Shown here in pieces: positions 45,611 through 54,512 of a stretch of DNA of 64,000 nucleotides. Position 1 is the stretch's first letter. The number at the start of each line of letters is the position of its first letter. The DNA comes from Aquaspirillum sp. LM1 (GTDB taxonomy: Bacteria > Pseudomonadota > Gammaproteobacteria > Burkholderiales > Aquaspirillaceae). The notes beneath the pieces are model-generated. The model did not search any database and was not told the origin of the DNA. It saw only the letters and a list, made by a program, of their open reading frames with translations. The DNA is taken from assembly GCF_002002905.1 (NCBI RefSeq), contig NZ_CP019509.1:3758001-3822000 (forward strand), in the 5' to 3' direction. The position numbers and the translations under genes are program-made.

Positions 45611-46399
45611 ATGATCACACGGGATGCAACAATTACAAAAGCAGCCAAAGATAACAATATTAGTGAATTTCCTTCCAACGAGCAGGCATTGGTTTACTTT
45701 GATAAGCTGACAGCCTGGCGGCCTAACGTGGACGAGCAAGATATATTTGGATATTCCAGGCATACAGAGCAAGAAATAGCTGAATTTATTGGAAAAGCTC
45801 TGTCATACTCGATTGTTCCTGCACTTTCTACCTCAGCATTAAATGAGGAGAACTTTCAGAAGCTTTATACTTTTTATACAGAAACACACGCTACCGAAGC
45901 TATAATCGCACTGCCGTATTTTGCAGCGAATGCCGACCAGTTTGTCCAATATGTAGAGACATCCATCAAGAAAGCTTTGCGAGGAAGAGGTGAGCTTGAT
46001 ATTGCTTATGCCGCTCATGCAATTTTACAGTGGCGGATAATGCAAGAATCTGCCAACACAAATGAGTTAATTTCGCGACTGGTATATCAGGTAACCGCTG
46101 GCCAGACAAATGGCATGGTTACTTTACTATGGGTCATGTGTCAGTTAAAAAAACATGGAGCCCTATCCGATAGTCATATCAACTCACTTTCCGATATGCT
46201 CCCCATGCTATTTGACAACCTACATTATGCTAAACACTCAAATCTTAGTCAGGAATCTATTGGTGCGTCTCTTATAAGAGCGGGATGCATTGAATTGGCA
46301 AGAGAAATCATTAACAATGGCACCTCAGAATATAATGGGTTAATCAGCATGATGGAAGAAGCCAAAACCGATGCTCTCCCAGAGGTTCGCTTTGCCTAG
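45611..46399 (+). pseudogene. probable C-terminal part of the disrupted SIR2-like gene
   Basis: 262 residues, AT-rich like the 5' piece and on the same strand. The start LVYFDKLTAWRPNVDEQDIF then GYSRHTEQEIAEFIGKALSY looks like the middle of a larger protein. The rest is helical (LNEENFQKLYTFYTETHATE; LPYFAANADQF; TNGMVTLLWVMCQLKKHGAL), consistent with a helical-repeat sensor C-terminus. I do not recognise it as an independent family. The central part of the gene, including the second half of the SIR2 fold, is missing. Linking both pieces to one gene is inference from strand, composition and position. Confidence 0.55.
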
Positions 46400-46403
46400 A
46401 ACT

Positions 46404-46496
46404 ACGCTGATTGACTCAGAAAAATCATTTTTGCCAAAAAAACCAAATCAACATACTGTATTCCTGCCTTCGCGGGAATGACGATTTTTTCAACGT
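46404..46496 (+). repeat. MITE-like dispersed repeat, copy 2 (93 bp)
   Basis: Starts ACGCTGATTGACTCAG and ends AACGT, matching the 103-bp copies at 6729-6831 and 50579-50681 with a short internal deletion and several changes. The core CCTGCCTTCGCGGGAATGAC is the REP-like hairpin. It abuts the end of the SIR2 remnant. Confidence 0.65.
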
Positions 46497-46519
46497 TTCC
46501 CCTCGATGAAATGCCCCAC

Positions 46520-46556
46520 AAAAAAGCCGCCCCGGTAACCCACCTGGGCGGCTTTT
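46520..46556 (-). terminator. terminator after purC
   Basis: AAAAAAGCCGCCC ... GGGCGGCTTTT forms a stem that, on the minus strand, ends in a T tract 20 bases after the purC stop. Confidence 0.8.
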
Positions 46557-46576
46557 CTTCTGGCGACGTCTCAGGC

Positions 46577-47455
46577 TCAGGCCGTCAGCCGATCCAGCGC
46601 TTCGCGGTACTTGGCGGCGGTTTTTTCCCGCACGTCCAGCGGCACGGCGGGGGCCGGCGGAGTTTTGTTCCAGCCGGAGGCTTCCAGCCAATCGCGCACA
46701 AACTGCTTGTCAAACGACGGCGGGTTGCTGCCGGCCACGTAGCTGTCTGCCGGCCAGAAGCGGCTGGAGTCCGGGGTCAGCGCTTCGTCCATCAGCGTCA
46801 GCGTACCATCGGTGTCCAGGCCAAATTCAAACTTGGTATCGCAGATAATAATGCCACGGCTGGCGGCGTATTCCGCAGCGGCCTTGTACAAGGCAATGGC
46901 GGTATCGCGTACCTGGGCGGCCAATTCCTTGCCGACAATGGCTTCGCACTGGGCAAAGCTGATGTTTTCATCGTGGTCGCCCACCGCCGCCTTGGTGGAC
47001 GGGGTGAAAATCGGCTCGGGCAGCTGGCTGGCTTCTTGCAGCCCGGCGGGCAGGGTAATGCCGCACACCGTGCCGGATTGCTGGTATTCCTTCCAGCCCG
47101 AACCGGCCAGGTAGCCGCGCACAATGGCTTCCACCGCCACCGGTTTCAGCCGCTTGGCCACCACACCACGGCCTGCCACTTGCGGCAAATCCGCTGCCGA
47201 CACCAGATCTTCGGCGCGCTCGCCGGTCAGGTGGTTGGGCACCACGTCCTTGAGCTTGTCGAACCAGAAATTGGAAATGGCGGTGAGAATCTTGCCTTTT
47301 TCCGGGATGGGTTCGTCCAGAATCACGTCGAACGCCGATAGGCGGTCGGTGGCGATCATCAGCATGCGCTGGTCGTCAATTTCGTACAGGTCGCGCACTT
47401 TGCCCGAATAGATTTTTTTCAGGCTGGTCAGTTGGGTGGTGGTGATGCCGGTCAT
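46577..47455 (-). CDS. purC: SAICAR synthase (phosphoribosylaminoimidazole-succinocarboxamide synthase)
   Basis: Joins aspartate to CAIR in purine synthesis. 292 residues, the long (yeast-like) form common in betaproteobacteria: [20 protein letters not shown] near the start (ATP loop), [60 protein letters not shown] and [15 protein letters not shown]. The ATG at 47455 matches the family start and overlaps the stop of the upstream NYN gene by 4 bases (ATGA), so the two are coupled. Terminator at 46520-46556. Confidence 0.96.
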   Translation of the reverse strand: MTGITTTQLTSLKKIYSGKVRDLYEIDDQRMLMIATDRLSAFDVILDEPIPEKGKILTAISNFWFDKLKDVVPNHLTGERAEDLVSAADLPQVAGRGVVAKRLKPVAVEAIVRGYLAGSGWKEYQQSGTVCGITLPAGLQEASQLPEPIFTPSTKAAVGDHDENISFAQCEAIVGKELAAQVRDTAIALYKAAAEYAASRGIIICDTKFEFGLDTDGTLTLMDEALTPDSSRFWPADSYVAGSNPPSFDKQFVRDWLEASGWNKTPPAPAVPLDVREKTAAKYREALDRLTA

Positions 47456-48120
47456 GAGGGCCTCGGTACACGTTTTGGGCAAGTGCTCCGCAGCCCGTCT
47501 ATATGTTCGTGCAAGGCTGCGGGAATCGGTTGCCACATGGGGTCAAGAATAAAATCAATGCCTTCCCGCCGAGCAAGTTTGGCGGCGGGAACGAAGTCGG
47601 AATCGCCTGCAATCAAGATGATCTGGTCCGCCTGCTGCTTGTATGCCAAAGCGGCAATATCCAGGCCAATTCTCATATCCACACCTTTTTGCGTGACGTG
47701 ATAGGAAAAGTGTTCATCAAGCAGTTGATCGCGGGAAATTTCTCCGTGCAAGAGCTGTTTTTGGATGTCCTGCTTGAGCATCCAGCCGCCATGGTCAGCC
47801 AGTTCACCCAGGCGGAGTGCCAATTTGCGCCGTTTGCGCAGTTCGTCAAACAGAGTAAGCCGGAACAGCGCTTCTGGCGTTTTGGAAAAATCCAGGCTTT
47901 TCTGTGAAATTGGCCGATGCACACGTTTTTGCAAGGGAGGCGCATCGTAAAAAAAGATGCGATACAGATTGCGCTTGTCGCCGTGGTAGTTCAGATGCGC
48001 CAGCGCCCAGCTCATCAGTTGCTCTGCCACGGTGGCCGGTGCATCCTGGCTACCAAGCTCCACCAGCCGGCGATAGCGTTTCAAGAAAAACGATCCATCA
48101 ATCAGAATGGCTGTCGGCAT
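47452..48120 (-). CDS. NYN-domain (PIN-like) putative ribonuclease, LabA/DUF88 type
   Basis: 222 residues. [17 protein letters not shown] carries the first acidic residue, [20 protein letters not shown] the second, and [20 protein letters not shown] the third and fourth, the typical NYN metal-binding set; a C-terminal [18 protein letters not shown] follows. NYN proteins are usually Mg-dependent ribonucleases; the target is unknown. It is translationally coupled to purC, and a good promoter (48205-48233) lies directly upstream. A link to RNA control of purine synthesis is speculation. The ATG at 48120 is the first before the conserved strand. Confidence 0.88.
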   Translation of the reverse strand: MPTAILIDGSFFLKRYRRLVELGSQDAPATVAEQLMSWALAHLNYHGDKRNLYRIFFYDAPPLQKRVHRPISQKSLDFSKTPEALFRLTLFDELRKRRKLALRLGELADHGGWMLKQDIQKQLLHGEISRDQLLDEHFSYHVTQKGVDMRIGLDIAALAYKQQADQIILIAGDSDFVPAAKLARREGIDFILDPMWQPIPAALHEHIDGLRSTCPKRVPRPS

Positions 48121-48204
48121 GGCAACCCCGCGAGCAAAAAGCCCCTGGGGTCGGCGCTGCTTGGATAAGTTAAGCAGGCGTACTGCCAAGGGCTGGATAC
48201 TGTA

Positions 48205-48233
48205 ATTGTATAAGTGCTGCTCCGGGTTTACAA
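48205..48233 (-). promoter_or_regulatory. sigma-70-like promoter for NYN-purC, overlapping the purK stop
   Basis: On the minus strand TTGTAA (48233-48228) and TACAAT (48210-48205) are separated by exactly 17 bases. The -35 hexamer contains the purK stop codon TAA. It would let NYN-purC be transcribed independently of purEK. Confidence 0.5.
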
Positions 48234-49361
48234 CGTTTCCTTCAACGCCCGCGCCTGTTCCAGCGCAGCGTCCACCTCGCTGGCCAGCACGGTGTAATGC
48301 CCCATTTTGCGCCCGGTGCGCGCCTGTTTCTTGCCGTACAAGTGCAAGTGGGCGTTGGGGGCTTCCATCAGCACGTCCCAGTTGGGTTCGCCGCCGTTGG
48401 GCTGCCACACGTCGCCCAGCAGGTTGACCATCACCACCGGCGACAGCAGCTCGGTGCGCCCCGGCAGCAGGCCGCACATGGCGCGCACTTGCTGCTGGTA
48501 CTGGTCGGTCACGCAGGCGTCGAGGGTGTAGTGGCCGGAGTTGTGCGGACGCGGGGCGATTTCGTTGATCACCAGGCTGTCGTCGCCCAGCACAAAGAAT
48601 TCCACCGCCAGCACGCCCACATAGTTCAACGCCTCGGCCAGCTGGCAGGCCATCTGCTGCGCTTGCGCGGCCAGCGCCGGTGCGATGCGCGCCGGCACGA
48701 TGGATTCGTCGAGAATGCCGTTTTTGTGGATGTTTTCCGCTACCGGGAACACGCTGATCTGCTCGGGCGATACCCGGGTGACAATGGCCGAGACTTCCAG
48801 TTTCAGGTCGAGCAGCTTTTCCAGCACGCAGGCCTGGCCACCCAGATTGGCGTAGGCGGCGCGGGCTTCGTCGGCGCTGTTCACCCGCACCTGGCCCTTG
48901 CCATCGTAGCCCAGCCGGGCGGTTTTCAGGATGCCGGGCAGGTAGGCTGCCAGTTCAACCTGAATGTCTTCCACGCTTTCGATCACCAGATACGGTGCCG
49001 TAGGCAGGCCGGCCTTGTTCACCCAGGCTTTTTCGGCAATGCGGTCTTGGGCAATCGCCACGCAATCGCCGGATGGCGACACGCGGGTGGTTTTAGCCAG
49101 GCTGCGCATGGCGTCAGCGTTGACGTTCTCGAATTCGGTGGTGATGGCGGCGCAACTGGCTGCCAGGGTGTGCAGCGCGTCGGCGTCGTTGTAGGCGGCG
49201 CACAGATGCACGTCGGCAAATTCTGCCGCCGGTGCCTGCGCGTCGGGGTCGAGCACGGTCACCCGGTAGCCCATGCGCTTGGCGGCGGTGACGAACATGC
49301 GGCCCAGCTGGCCGCCGCCGAGAATGCCGAGCATGGCTGGCGGCAGAATCGCCTTCATCAT
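48228..49361 (-). CDS. purK: N5-carboxyaminoimidazole ribonucleotide synthase
   Basis: ATP-grasp enzyme that carboxylates AIR. 377 residues: [20 protein letters not shown] at the N-terminus, the ATP-grasp region [40 protein letters not shown], and [20 protein letters not shown] then [20 protein letters not shown]. Two adjacent ATGs compete: the first (49361) overlaps the purE stop as ATGA, the second (49358) has better spacing from GGAGG. Either way it is coupled to purE. Confidence 0.96.
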   Translation of the reverse strand: MMKAILPPAMLGILGGGQLGRMFVTAAKRMGYRVTVLDPDAQAPAAEFADVHLCAAYNDADALHTLAASCAAITTEFENVNADAMRSLAKTTRVSPSGDCVAIAQDRIAEKAWVNKAGLPTAPYLVIESVEDIQVELAAYLPGILKTARLGYDGKGQVRVNSADEARAAYANLGGQACVLEKLLDLKLEVSAIVTRVSPEQISVFPVAENIHKNGILDESIVPARIAPALAAQAQQMACQLAEALNYVGVLAVEFFVLGDDSLVINEIAPRPHNSGHYTLDACVTDQYQQQVRAMCGLLPGRTELLSPVVMVNLLGDVWQPNGGEPNWDVLMEAPNAHLHLYGKKQARTGRKMGHYTVLASEVDAALEQARALKETL

Positions 49362-49846
49362 TCCACCTCCGGCAAGGTCATTGCCAGGACGGTATCGGCT
49401 TGTTTCTGGCGGAAAGCCTTCAGCGCAGCAACCAGCGCGGGCTGCTGGTTGGCCAGCATGGCCACGGCAAACAGCGCGGCGTTGGCCGCCCCGGCTTCGC
49501 CAATGGCAAAGGTGGCCACCGGAATGCCTTTGGGCATTTGCACGATGGACAGCAGCGAGTCTTCGCCACGCAGGTATTTGGACGGCACCGGCACGCCCAG
49601 CACCGGAATGTGCGTTTTGGCGGCCAGCATGCCCGGCAGGTGCGCCGCACCGCCAGCGCCGGCGATAATCGCCTGCAGCCCGCGCGCTTCGGCGGTTTCA
49701 GCGTATTCGAACAGCAAATCCGGGGTACGGTGGGCAGAAACAACGCGGGTTTCAAAAGCAACGCCGAAGTCTTTCAGCACGCGCGCGGCGTTCTGCATGA
49801 CTTCCCAGTCGCTATTGCTCCCCATCACGATGCCAACTTGAATCAT
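49358..49846 (-). CDS. purE: N5-carboxyaminoimidazole ribonucleotide mutase
   Basis: Shifts the carboxyl group of N5-CAIR to give CAIR, following PurK. 162 residues, class I Pur[61 protein letters not shown] and [20 protein letters not shown]. Length is standard. First gene of a purE-purK unit on the minus strand. Confidence 0.97.
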   Translation of the reverse strand: MIQVGIVMGSNSDWEVMQNAARVLKDFGVAFETRVVSAHRTPDLLFEYAETAEARGLQAIIAGAGGAAHLPGMLAAKTHIPVLGVPVPSKYLRGEDSLLSIVQMPKGIPVATFAIGEAGAANAALFAVAMLANQQPALVAALKAFRQKQADTVLAMTLPEVE

Positions 49847-49991
49847 CGCAAGACTCGGGCAGAAATGGACAATCAGTCATTCTACCTGATTTGTGCGGAC
49901 CTGCGACTTGGGTGGTGGCGGTTGTTTGAGGCAATCATGCTACGATGCGCTCACCGCTTGGTCTTCATCTTTACGGGAGCACGACGCAATC

Positions 49992-50576
49992 ATGAACCTT
50001 CCCCACATTGTCTATCTCCATGGCTTTCTGTCCAGCCCGGCCACCACTAAGGCACAGGCGCTGGCCGATGCGTTAACCGCCCAGGGACAGCTTGGGCTGT
50101 TTCATGCGCCGCTGCTGCCGGTGGAACCCGATGCGGCCATCCATGCGGCAGAGTCGGCGTTGATGGAGTGCATCGACGAGCCGGTGCTGCTGATTGGCAG
50201 TTCGCTGGGCGGGTTTTACGCCACCTGGCTGGCAGAAAAATGGAACGCGCCCGCCGTGGTGATCAACCCGGCAGTGCGGCCCGATCAGTCCTTGCAACAT
50301 TACGCGGGCTGGCAAACCCACTATGTGACCGGCGAGCGGGTGCTAGTGCGGCCGGAATATTTTCGCCAGTTGGAACGCTATCGGGTCAGCGCGCCTGATC
50401 CGGCGCGCTTCTGGCTGCTGGCGGCGCAGGACGACGAGGTGCTGGACTGCAACGAGATGGTGGCGCACTACGCCGGATGCCGGCAGACGGTCACGCCAAC
50501 CGGCGGGCATACCTTTGCCGGATTTGCCGACTATGTGGCCGAGATTCTGGCATTTGGTGCTGCCAGGGCCAGCTAA
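49992..50576 (+). CDS. YqiA/YcfP-family esterase
   Basis: 194 residues of the alpha/beta-hydrolase fold: VYLHGFLSSPATTKAQAL at the N-terminus, nucleophile in LLIGSSLGGFYATWLAEKW, acid in LLAAQDDEVLDCNE and histidine in TPTGGHTFAGFADY. E. coli YqiA has carboxylesterase activity. The ATG at 49992 is chosen because similarity begins there. Divergent from purE; a MITE-like repeat starts 3 bases after its stop. Confidence 0.87.
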   Translation: MNLPHIVYLHGFLSSPATTKAQALADALTAQGQLGLFHAPLLPVEPDAAIHAAESALMECIDEPVLLIGSSLGGFYATWLAEKWNAPAVVINPAVRPDQSLQHYAGWQTHYVTGERVLVRPEYFRQLERYRVSAPDPARFWLLAAQDDEVLDCNEMVAHYAGCRQTVTPTGGHTFAGFADYVAEILAFGAARAS

Positions 50577-50578
50577 AG

Positions 50579-50681
50579 ACGCGCTGATTGATTCAGAAAA
50601 ATCGTTTTTGCCAAAAGAAAAACCCAGTAAAATCAACATTCTGGATCCCCGCCTTCGCGGGAACGACGGTTTTTTCAGCGT
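50579..50681 (+). repeat. 103-bp MITE-like dispersed repeat, copy 3
   Basis: Same length as copy 1 (6729-6831, opposite strand): begins ACGCGCTGATTGATTCAG and ends TTTTTTCAGCGT, with core CCCGCCTTCGCGGGAACGAC. It follows the yqiA stop directly and lies before the terminator at 50713-50748. Confidence 0.75.
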
Positions 50682-50712
50682 TTCCCTAACGCCGCCAGCG
50701 CATTACCCCATC

Positions 50713-50748
50713 AAAAAAAAGCCCGCCAGGTTAAACCGGCGGGCTTTT
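50713..50748. terminator. bidirectional terminator between yqiA and the aminotransferase gene
   Basis: AAAAAAAAGCCCGCC / GGCGGGCTTTTG with a short loop (AGGTTAAACC region). It is a T-rich stem on both strands in the convergent gap. Confidence 0.8.
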
Positions 50749-50775
50749 GTGTTGCAGCGGGTAAGGCGAGAAAAA

Positions 50776-51972
50776 TCAGCCCTTGAGCACCGCAGCCATG
50801 GCGTCGGCCACGTATTCCACGTTGCGGGTGTTCAGGCCGGCCACGCACATGCGGCCGGAGCGCACCAGATACACGGCAAACTCTTCACGCAGGCGGTCCA
50901 CTTGTTCCGGGGACAGGCCGGTGTAGCTGAACATGCCACGTTGCTTGACGAAGTAGCTGAAGTCGCGGCCCGGCACCTTGGCGGTCAGCACTTCAAACAG
51001 CTTCTGGCGCATGGCCTTGATGCGCTCGCGCATTTCGGCCACTTCGCCTTCCCAGGTGGCGCGCAGTTCCGGCGTGTTCATCACCGCAGCGGTCACCTGG
51101 CCGCCATGGGTGGGCGGGCTGGAGTAGTTGCGGCGCACGGTGAACTTCATCTGGCCCAGCACGCGGCTGGCTTCTTCAGCGTTCTGGCAGATGATCGACA
51201 GGCCGCCACAGCGCTCGCCGTACAGCGACAGGTTCTTGGAGAACGAGTTGCTCAGCAGGAAGCTCACGCCGGCTTCGGTCATGGCGCGAATGGCAAATGC
51301 ATCTTCGTTCAGGCCATCGCCAAAGCCCTGGTAGGCGATATCCATGAACGGAATCAGTTGCTTGGCCTTGGCCACGGCGATGACTTCCAGCCATTGTGCC
51401 TGGGTCAGGTCTACACCGGTGGGGTTGTGGCAGCACGGGTGCAGCAGCACGATGCTTTGCGCCGGCAGCGACTGCAGCGTGTCGAGCATGGCGGCAAAGT
51501 TCACGCCGCCGGTGCTGGCGTCGTAGTACGGGTAGTCATGCACCTTGAAGCCAGCGCCTTCGAACATCGAGCGGTGGTTATCCCAGGTGGGGCTGCTGAC
51601 CCACACTTCGCTGGCCGGGAAGTAGCGCTTGAGCAGGTCGGCACCGATCTTGATCGCACCAGAGCCACCGATGGTCTGGATGGTGGCAATACGGCCTTCG
51701 GTCACTGCCGGATGTTCGGCACCAAACAGCAGGTGTTGCACGGCCTGACGATAGTTGGCGGCACCTTCCATCGGCTGGTACGGACGGGCGGTCGGCTGGG
51801 CGGCGCGGGCCGCTTCGGCCTGACGCACCGATTCCAGCAGCGGAATCCGGCCAGCTTCGTCGTAGTAGAGGCCGATGCCCAGGTTCACCTTGGTTTCACG
51901 GGCGTCTTTGTTGAAGGTTTCGACCAGGGTCAGAATCGGGTCGCCGGCGTAGGCATCTACATGTTCAAACAT
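50776..51972 (-). CDS. class I aromatic/aspartate aminotransferase
   Basis: PLP enzyme exchanging amino groups between aspartate or aromatic amino acids and 2-oxoglutarate. 398 residues: [57 protein letters not shown], and the PLP lysine in [20 protein letters not shown]. The pattern fits AspC/TyrB; CCHNPTG and the length are closer to the TyrB-like betaproteobacterial proteins, but the two cannot be separated by eye. The ATG at 51972 matches the family start. Confidence 0.93.
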   Translation of the reverse strand: MFEHVDAYAGDPILTLVETFNKDARETKVNLGIGLYYDEAGRIPLLESVRQAEAARAAQPTARPYQPMEGAANYRQAVQHLLFGAEHPAVTEGRIATIQTIGGSGAIKIGADLLKRYFPASEVWVSSPTWDNHRSMFEGAGFKVHDYPYYDASTGGVNFAAMLDTLQSLPAQSIVLLHPCCHNPTGVDLTQAQWLEVIAVAKAKQLIPFMDIAYQGFGDGLNEDAFAIRAMTEAGVSFLLSNSFSKNLSLYGERCGGLSIICQNAEEASRVLGQMKFTVRRNYSSPPTHGGQVTAAVMNTPELRATWEGEVAEMRERIKAMRQKLFEVLTAKVPGRDFSYFVKQRGMFSYTGLSPEQVDRLREEFAVYLVRSGRMCVAGLNTRNVEYVADAMAAVLKG

Positions 51973-52232
51973 GGCAAAACAGCATCCTGTAGAGGGTGTA
52001 GGCGACGACACGGGTTGCCGCCGCCGGGGCATGGAACGCATTGCCGCACCATGACAGTGCAGTGAATCGACAATGAACAGTAATCATCCCCCAAACCGGG
52101 GCAACGGGCAATTGCTTATGCGCCGTGAGCGGGGGTTTTGGCGACAATAATGCCAGATCGTCCTGCCGGGGGCGGGCGGAATGCGCCAGAGGCGCGACCG
52201 CCCGGCGAAGACGCGCAGGGCCCGCTGGTGGC

Positions 52233-52919
52233 TCAGCGCCGTCCGAGCACATGCACACGCATGGGCTGCAAAAACGCCCGACCTTCGGCGCTGGCCTGGC
52301 CCGATTGGGCAAACAGGGCGCTCAGGGCGTCTTCATGGGCGGCAAAGCGGGTAGCGCGTTCCTGGTTGGCTGACACCAGCTTGGCGCGAAACGCGGCAAA
52401 GTCGGCCAGCAATACCGGGTGGCGGTAGTCAAAACTGCGCTGCAACACCAGGCCGGAATGGCCCAGCACGGCGGCCTGGGCAGCGGCGCGGACGTGGGTT
52501 TCGTCGTCCACCGCGCGGCACAAGGCAAAAAACTCGCCCTCGGCCAGCGGTTCGGCCACATAAACCTGCCCATCCGGACGCAACACCCGGCAGGCTTCAT
52601 CCAGCGCGGCGTGCATCAGCTCGCCGGGAATATGGTGCAGGGAGTTGAAAAACACCACGATATCGGCGCTGGCGTCGTCTGCCGGCAGCGCCTGACCCAC
52701 GCCTTCAACAATTTTTTCTGCTGCTACCGGGCTGGCGGCCCAGGCGCTGGCCAGTTGTTGCGGGCTGCACTCCACACCCAGCACCTGTGCGCCATGGCGG
52801 GCCAGGTGGCGCACCAGATGGCCATTGCCGCAGCCGACATCAATCACCTGCTTGCCGGCTACCGCCAGGGTGTCGGTCAGCACGTCGGGGTTGCGGCGAA
52901 TGGGTCGAGGGTCGGTCAT
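52233..52919 (-). CDS. SAM-dependent class I methyltransferase
   Basis: 228 residues. Motif I VIDVGCGNGHLVRHLARHG binds S-adenosylmethionine, then VLGVECSPQQLASAW, the post-II region DIVVFFNSLHHIPG and EACRVLRPDGQVYVAEPL. It is of the Methyltransf_11 type; the substrate is unknown. The ATG at 52919 follows CAGGAG; an upstream open frame to 53126 is unsupported. No neighbouring gene indicates a pathway. Confidence 0.88.
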   Translation of the reverse strand: MTDPRPIRRNPDVLTDTLAVAGKQVIDVGCGNGHLVRHLARHGAQVLGVECSPQQLASAWAASPVAAEKIVEGVGQALPADDASADIVVFFNSLHHIPGELMHAALDEACRVLRPDGQVYVAEPLAEGEFFALCRAVDDETHVRAAAQAAVLGHSGLVLQRSFDYRHPVLLADFAAFRAKLVSANQERATRFAAHEDALSALFAQSGQASAEGRAFLQPMRVHVLGRR

Positions 52920-53366
52920 GGCGGGCTCCTGGAGAAAGGTTAGCCAAATTATAAACTGTTGGGTGCGCAGGAGAAGCCGGGAAAAGCCAGAAATGGAACG
53001 AGGCCGCACAGGGCGGCCTCGGGGCGGAGCATGACGTAAAAACAACTCGTGAACTTCAAGTGATACACAACTGAAGAAGTACCGTACACATACAGGCAGG
53101 TACCGGGTTGGCGACGCGCTGCACAATGACGCAGCTCCGGCCGGTATTCGGTCTACGCGCCTGGAGGGCGCAGGTGAGGCGGGGAGGGCAGTTGCCCGAT
53201 TGAAACCCGCCGATCAGACCACCGGCAATACACACGCGAGGCAGGCGATTTCAGCACCTGAGTCGCAGGGCAGTGATTTGCTACCACCCTGTTACCAGTA
53301 AAGCGCTGTTTGCGCCAAAACACAAGAAATTTTTACAATTTTTTTTCACCAGCCTGATTCGTGTGC
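52920..53366. other. 447-base spacer without a recognised gene
   Basis: No open frame with coding character. A perfect hairpin CGAGGCCGC / GCGGCCTCG lies at 52999-53021 and AT-rich patches flank it (52940-52955 and 53325-53350). A small RNA cannot be excluded, but nothing in the sequence demands one. Confidence 0.5.
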
Positions 53367-54512
53367 TTACAGCGTGCCGTAGGAGTGCAGCCCGGTGAGG
53401 AACATATTCACCCCGACAAAGGCAAAGGCGGTGACAAACAGGCCAATAATCGCCCACCAGGCCAGCACCGCACCGCGCCAACCCTTGACCAGGCGCACAT
53501 GCAACCAGGCGGCGTAATTCAGCCAGACAATCAGCGCCCAGGTTTCTTTTGGATCCCAGCTCCAGTAGCCCCCCCAGGCATCTGCCGCCCACATCGCACC
53601 CAGTACGGTGGCGATGGTGAAAAACAGAAAGCCAATGGCAATGGCCTTGTACATCACTTCTTCAATCACTTCCGGCTTGGGCAGCTTGCTGGTAAGGATG
53701 CCACGCATCGACAGCAACTGAGCCACCCCCAGCATGGCCGACAGGGCAAAGGCACCATAGCCGACAAAGTTGGCCGGCACGTGGATTTTCATCCACCACG
53801 ACTGCAGCGCCGGAATCAGCGGCTGGATTTCATGCGCCTGACGGTCGAAGGTGTACCACAGGATGAAAACCACCGCCGCCGAGATCACCAGCAGCACAAA
53901 CGCGCCCATTTGCCGGGTGGCGTAGCGGCCTTCGTAGTACAGATACATCAGCGCGGTGATCAGACAGAACAGCACAAATACTTCGTACAGATTGGACACC
54001 GGAATATGGCCAACGTCCGGGCCAATCAGATAGCTTTCAAACCAGCGCACGCACAGCCCGGCCAGCCCCAAGAGCGCGGCAGCCCAGGTCAGGCCGCTGC
54101 CCACCCTGGTCAAAAAGCCGGAACGACGCAGCAGGCCCAGCCAGTACACCACCGTGGCCAGAAAAAACAGGAAGCACATCCACATGATGGCCGACTGGCT
54201 GCTGAGCAGAAACTTCAGGCCAAAGCTGGTCTGGCCGCGTGCCAGGTCGCCGTCGTACAGGTTGATGCCAGCCAGGGCCAGCAGGCCAGCGGCGGGGAAG
54301 TACCATTGCCAGCTTTTCCAGAACCAGCCCAGCGCGGTCAGGCCGACCACCGAGCCGGCCAGAATCGCCTGTTCGTAGCCATCCATGGCATGACCATAAC
54401 GCGAGTAGGCCACCCCGGCAGCCACCAGAATCAGCAGCGCGTAGCCCCAATCCCGCCAGTCAAGCTGACGCAGGGAAAACCCCGGTGCCTGCATCTGAAC
54501 CAGTTCCATCAT
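53367..54512 (-). CDS. ccsB: System II cytochrome c biogenesis protein CcsB (ResC/CcsA-type haem handler)
   Basis: Part of the ResB-CcsA-type haem lyase that moves haem across the inner membrane and attaches it to CxxCH motifs. 381 residues, about eight membrane helices. The tryptophan-rich WWD motif is ADAWGGYWSWDPKETWALIV near residue 310, and the histidines IPVSNLYEVF/WWMKIHVPANFVGYG flank it. The ATG overlaps the resB stop (54509-54512), so translation is coupled. Cytochrome c4, a likely client, is encoded just upstream of resB. Confidence 0.95.
   Translation of the reverse strand: MMELVQMQAPGFSLRQLDWRDWGYALLILVAAGVAYSRYGHAMDGYEQAILAGSVVGLTALGWFWKSWQWYFPAAGLLALAGINLYDGDLARGQTSFGLKFLLSSQSAIMWMCFLFFLATVVYWLGLLRRSGFLTRVGSGLTWAAALLGLAGLCVRWFESYLIGPDVGHIPVSNLYEVFVLFCLITALMYLYYEGRYATRQMGAFVLLVISAAVVFILWYTFDRQAHEIQPLIPALQSWWMKIHVPANFVGYGAFALSAMLGVAQLLSMRGILTSKLPKPEVIEEVMYKAIAIGFLFFTIATVLGAMWAADAWGGYWSWDPKETWALIVWLNYAAWLHVRLVKGWRGAVLAWWAIIGLFVTAFAFVGVNMFLTGLHSYGTL

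Noticed and set aside
45472-45654. Small plus-strand frame across the right edge of the IS481 element
   Set aside because: It spans element and host sequence and encodes nothing recognisable.
52920-53366. Possible tRNA or small RNA in the gap before ccsB
   Set aside because: No cloverleaf or T-loop sequence was found. The only structure is a short GC hairpin without a T tract.
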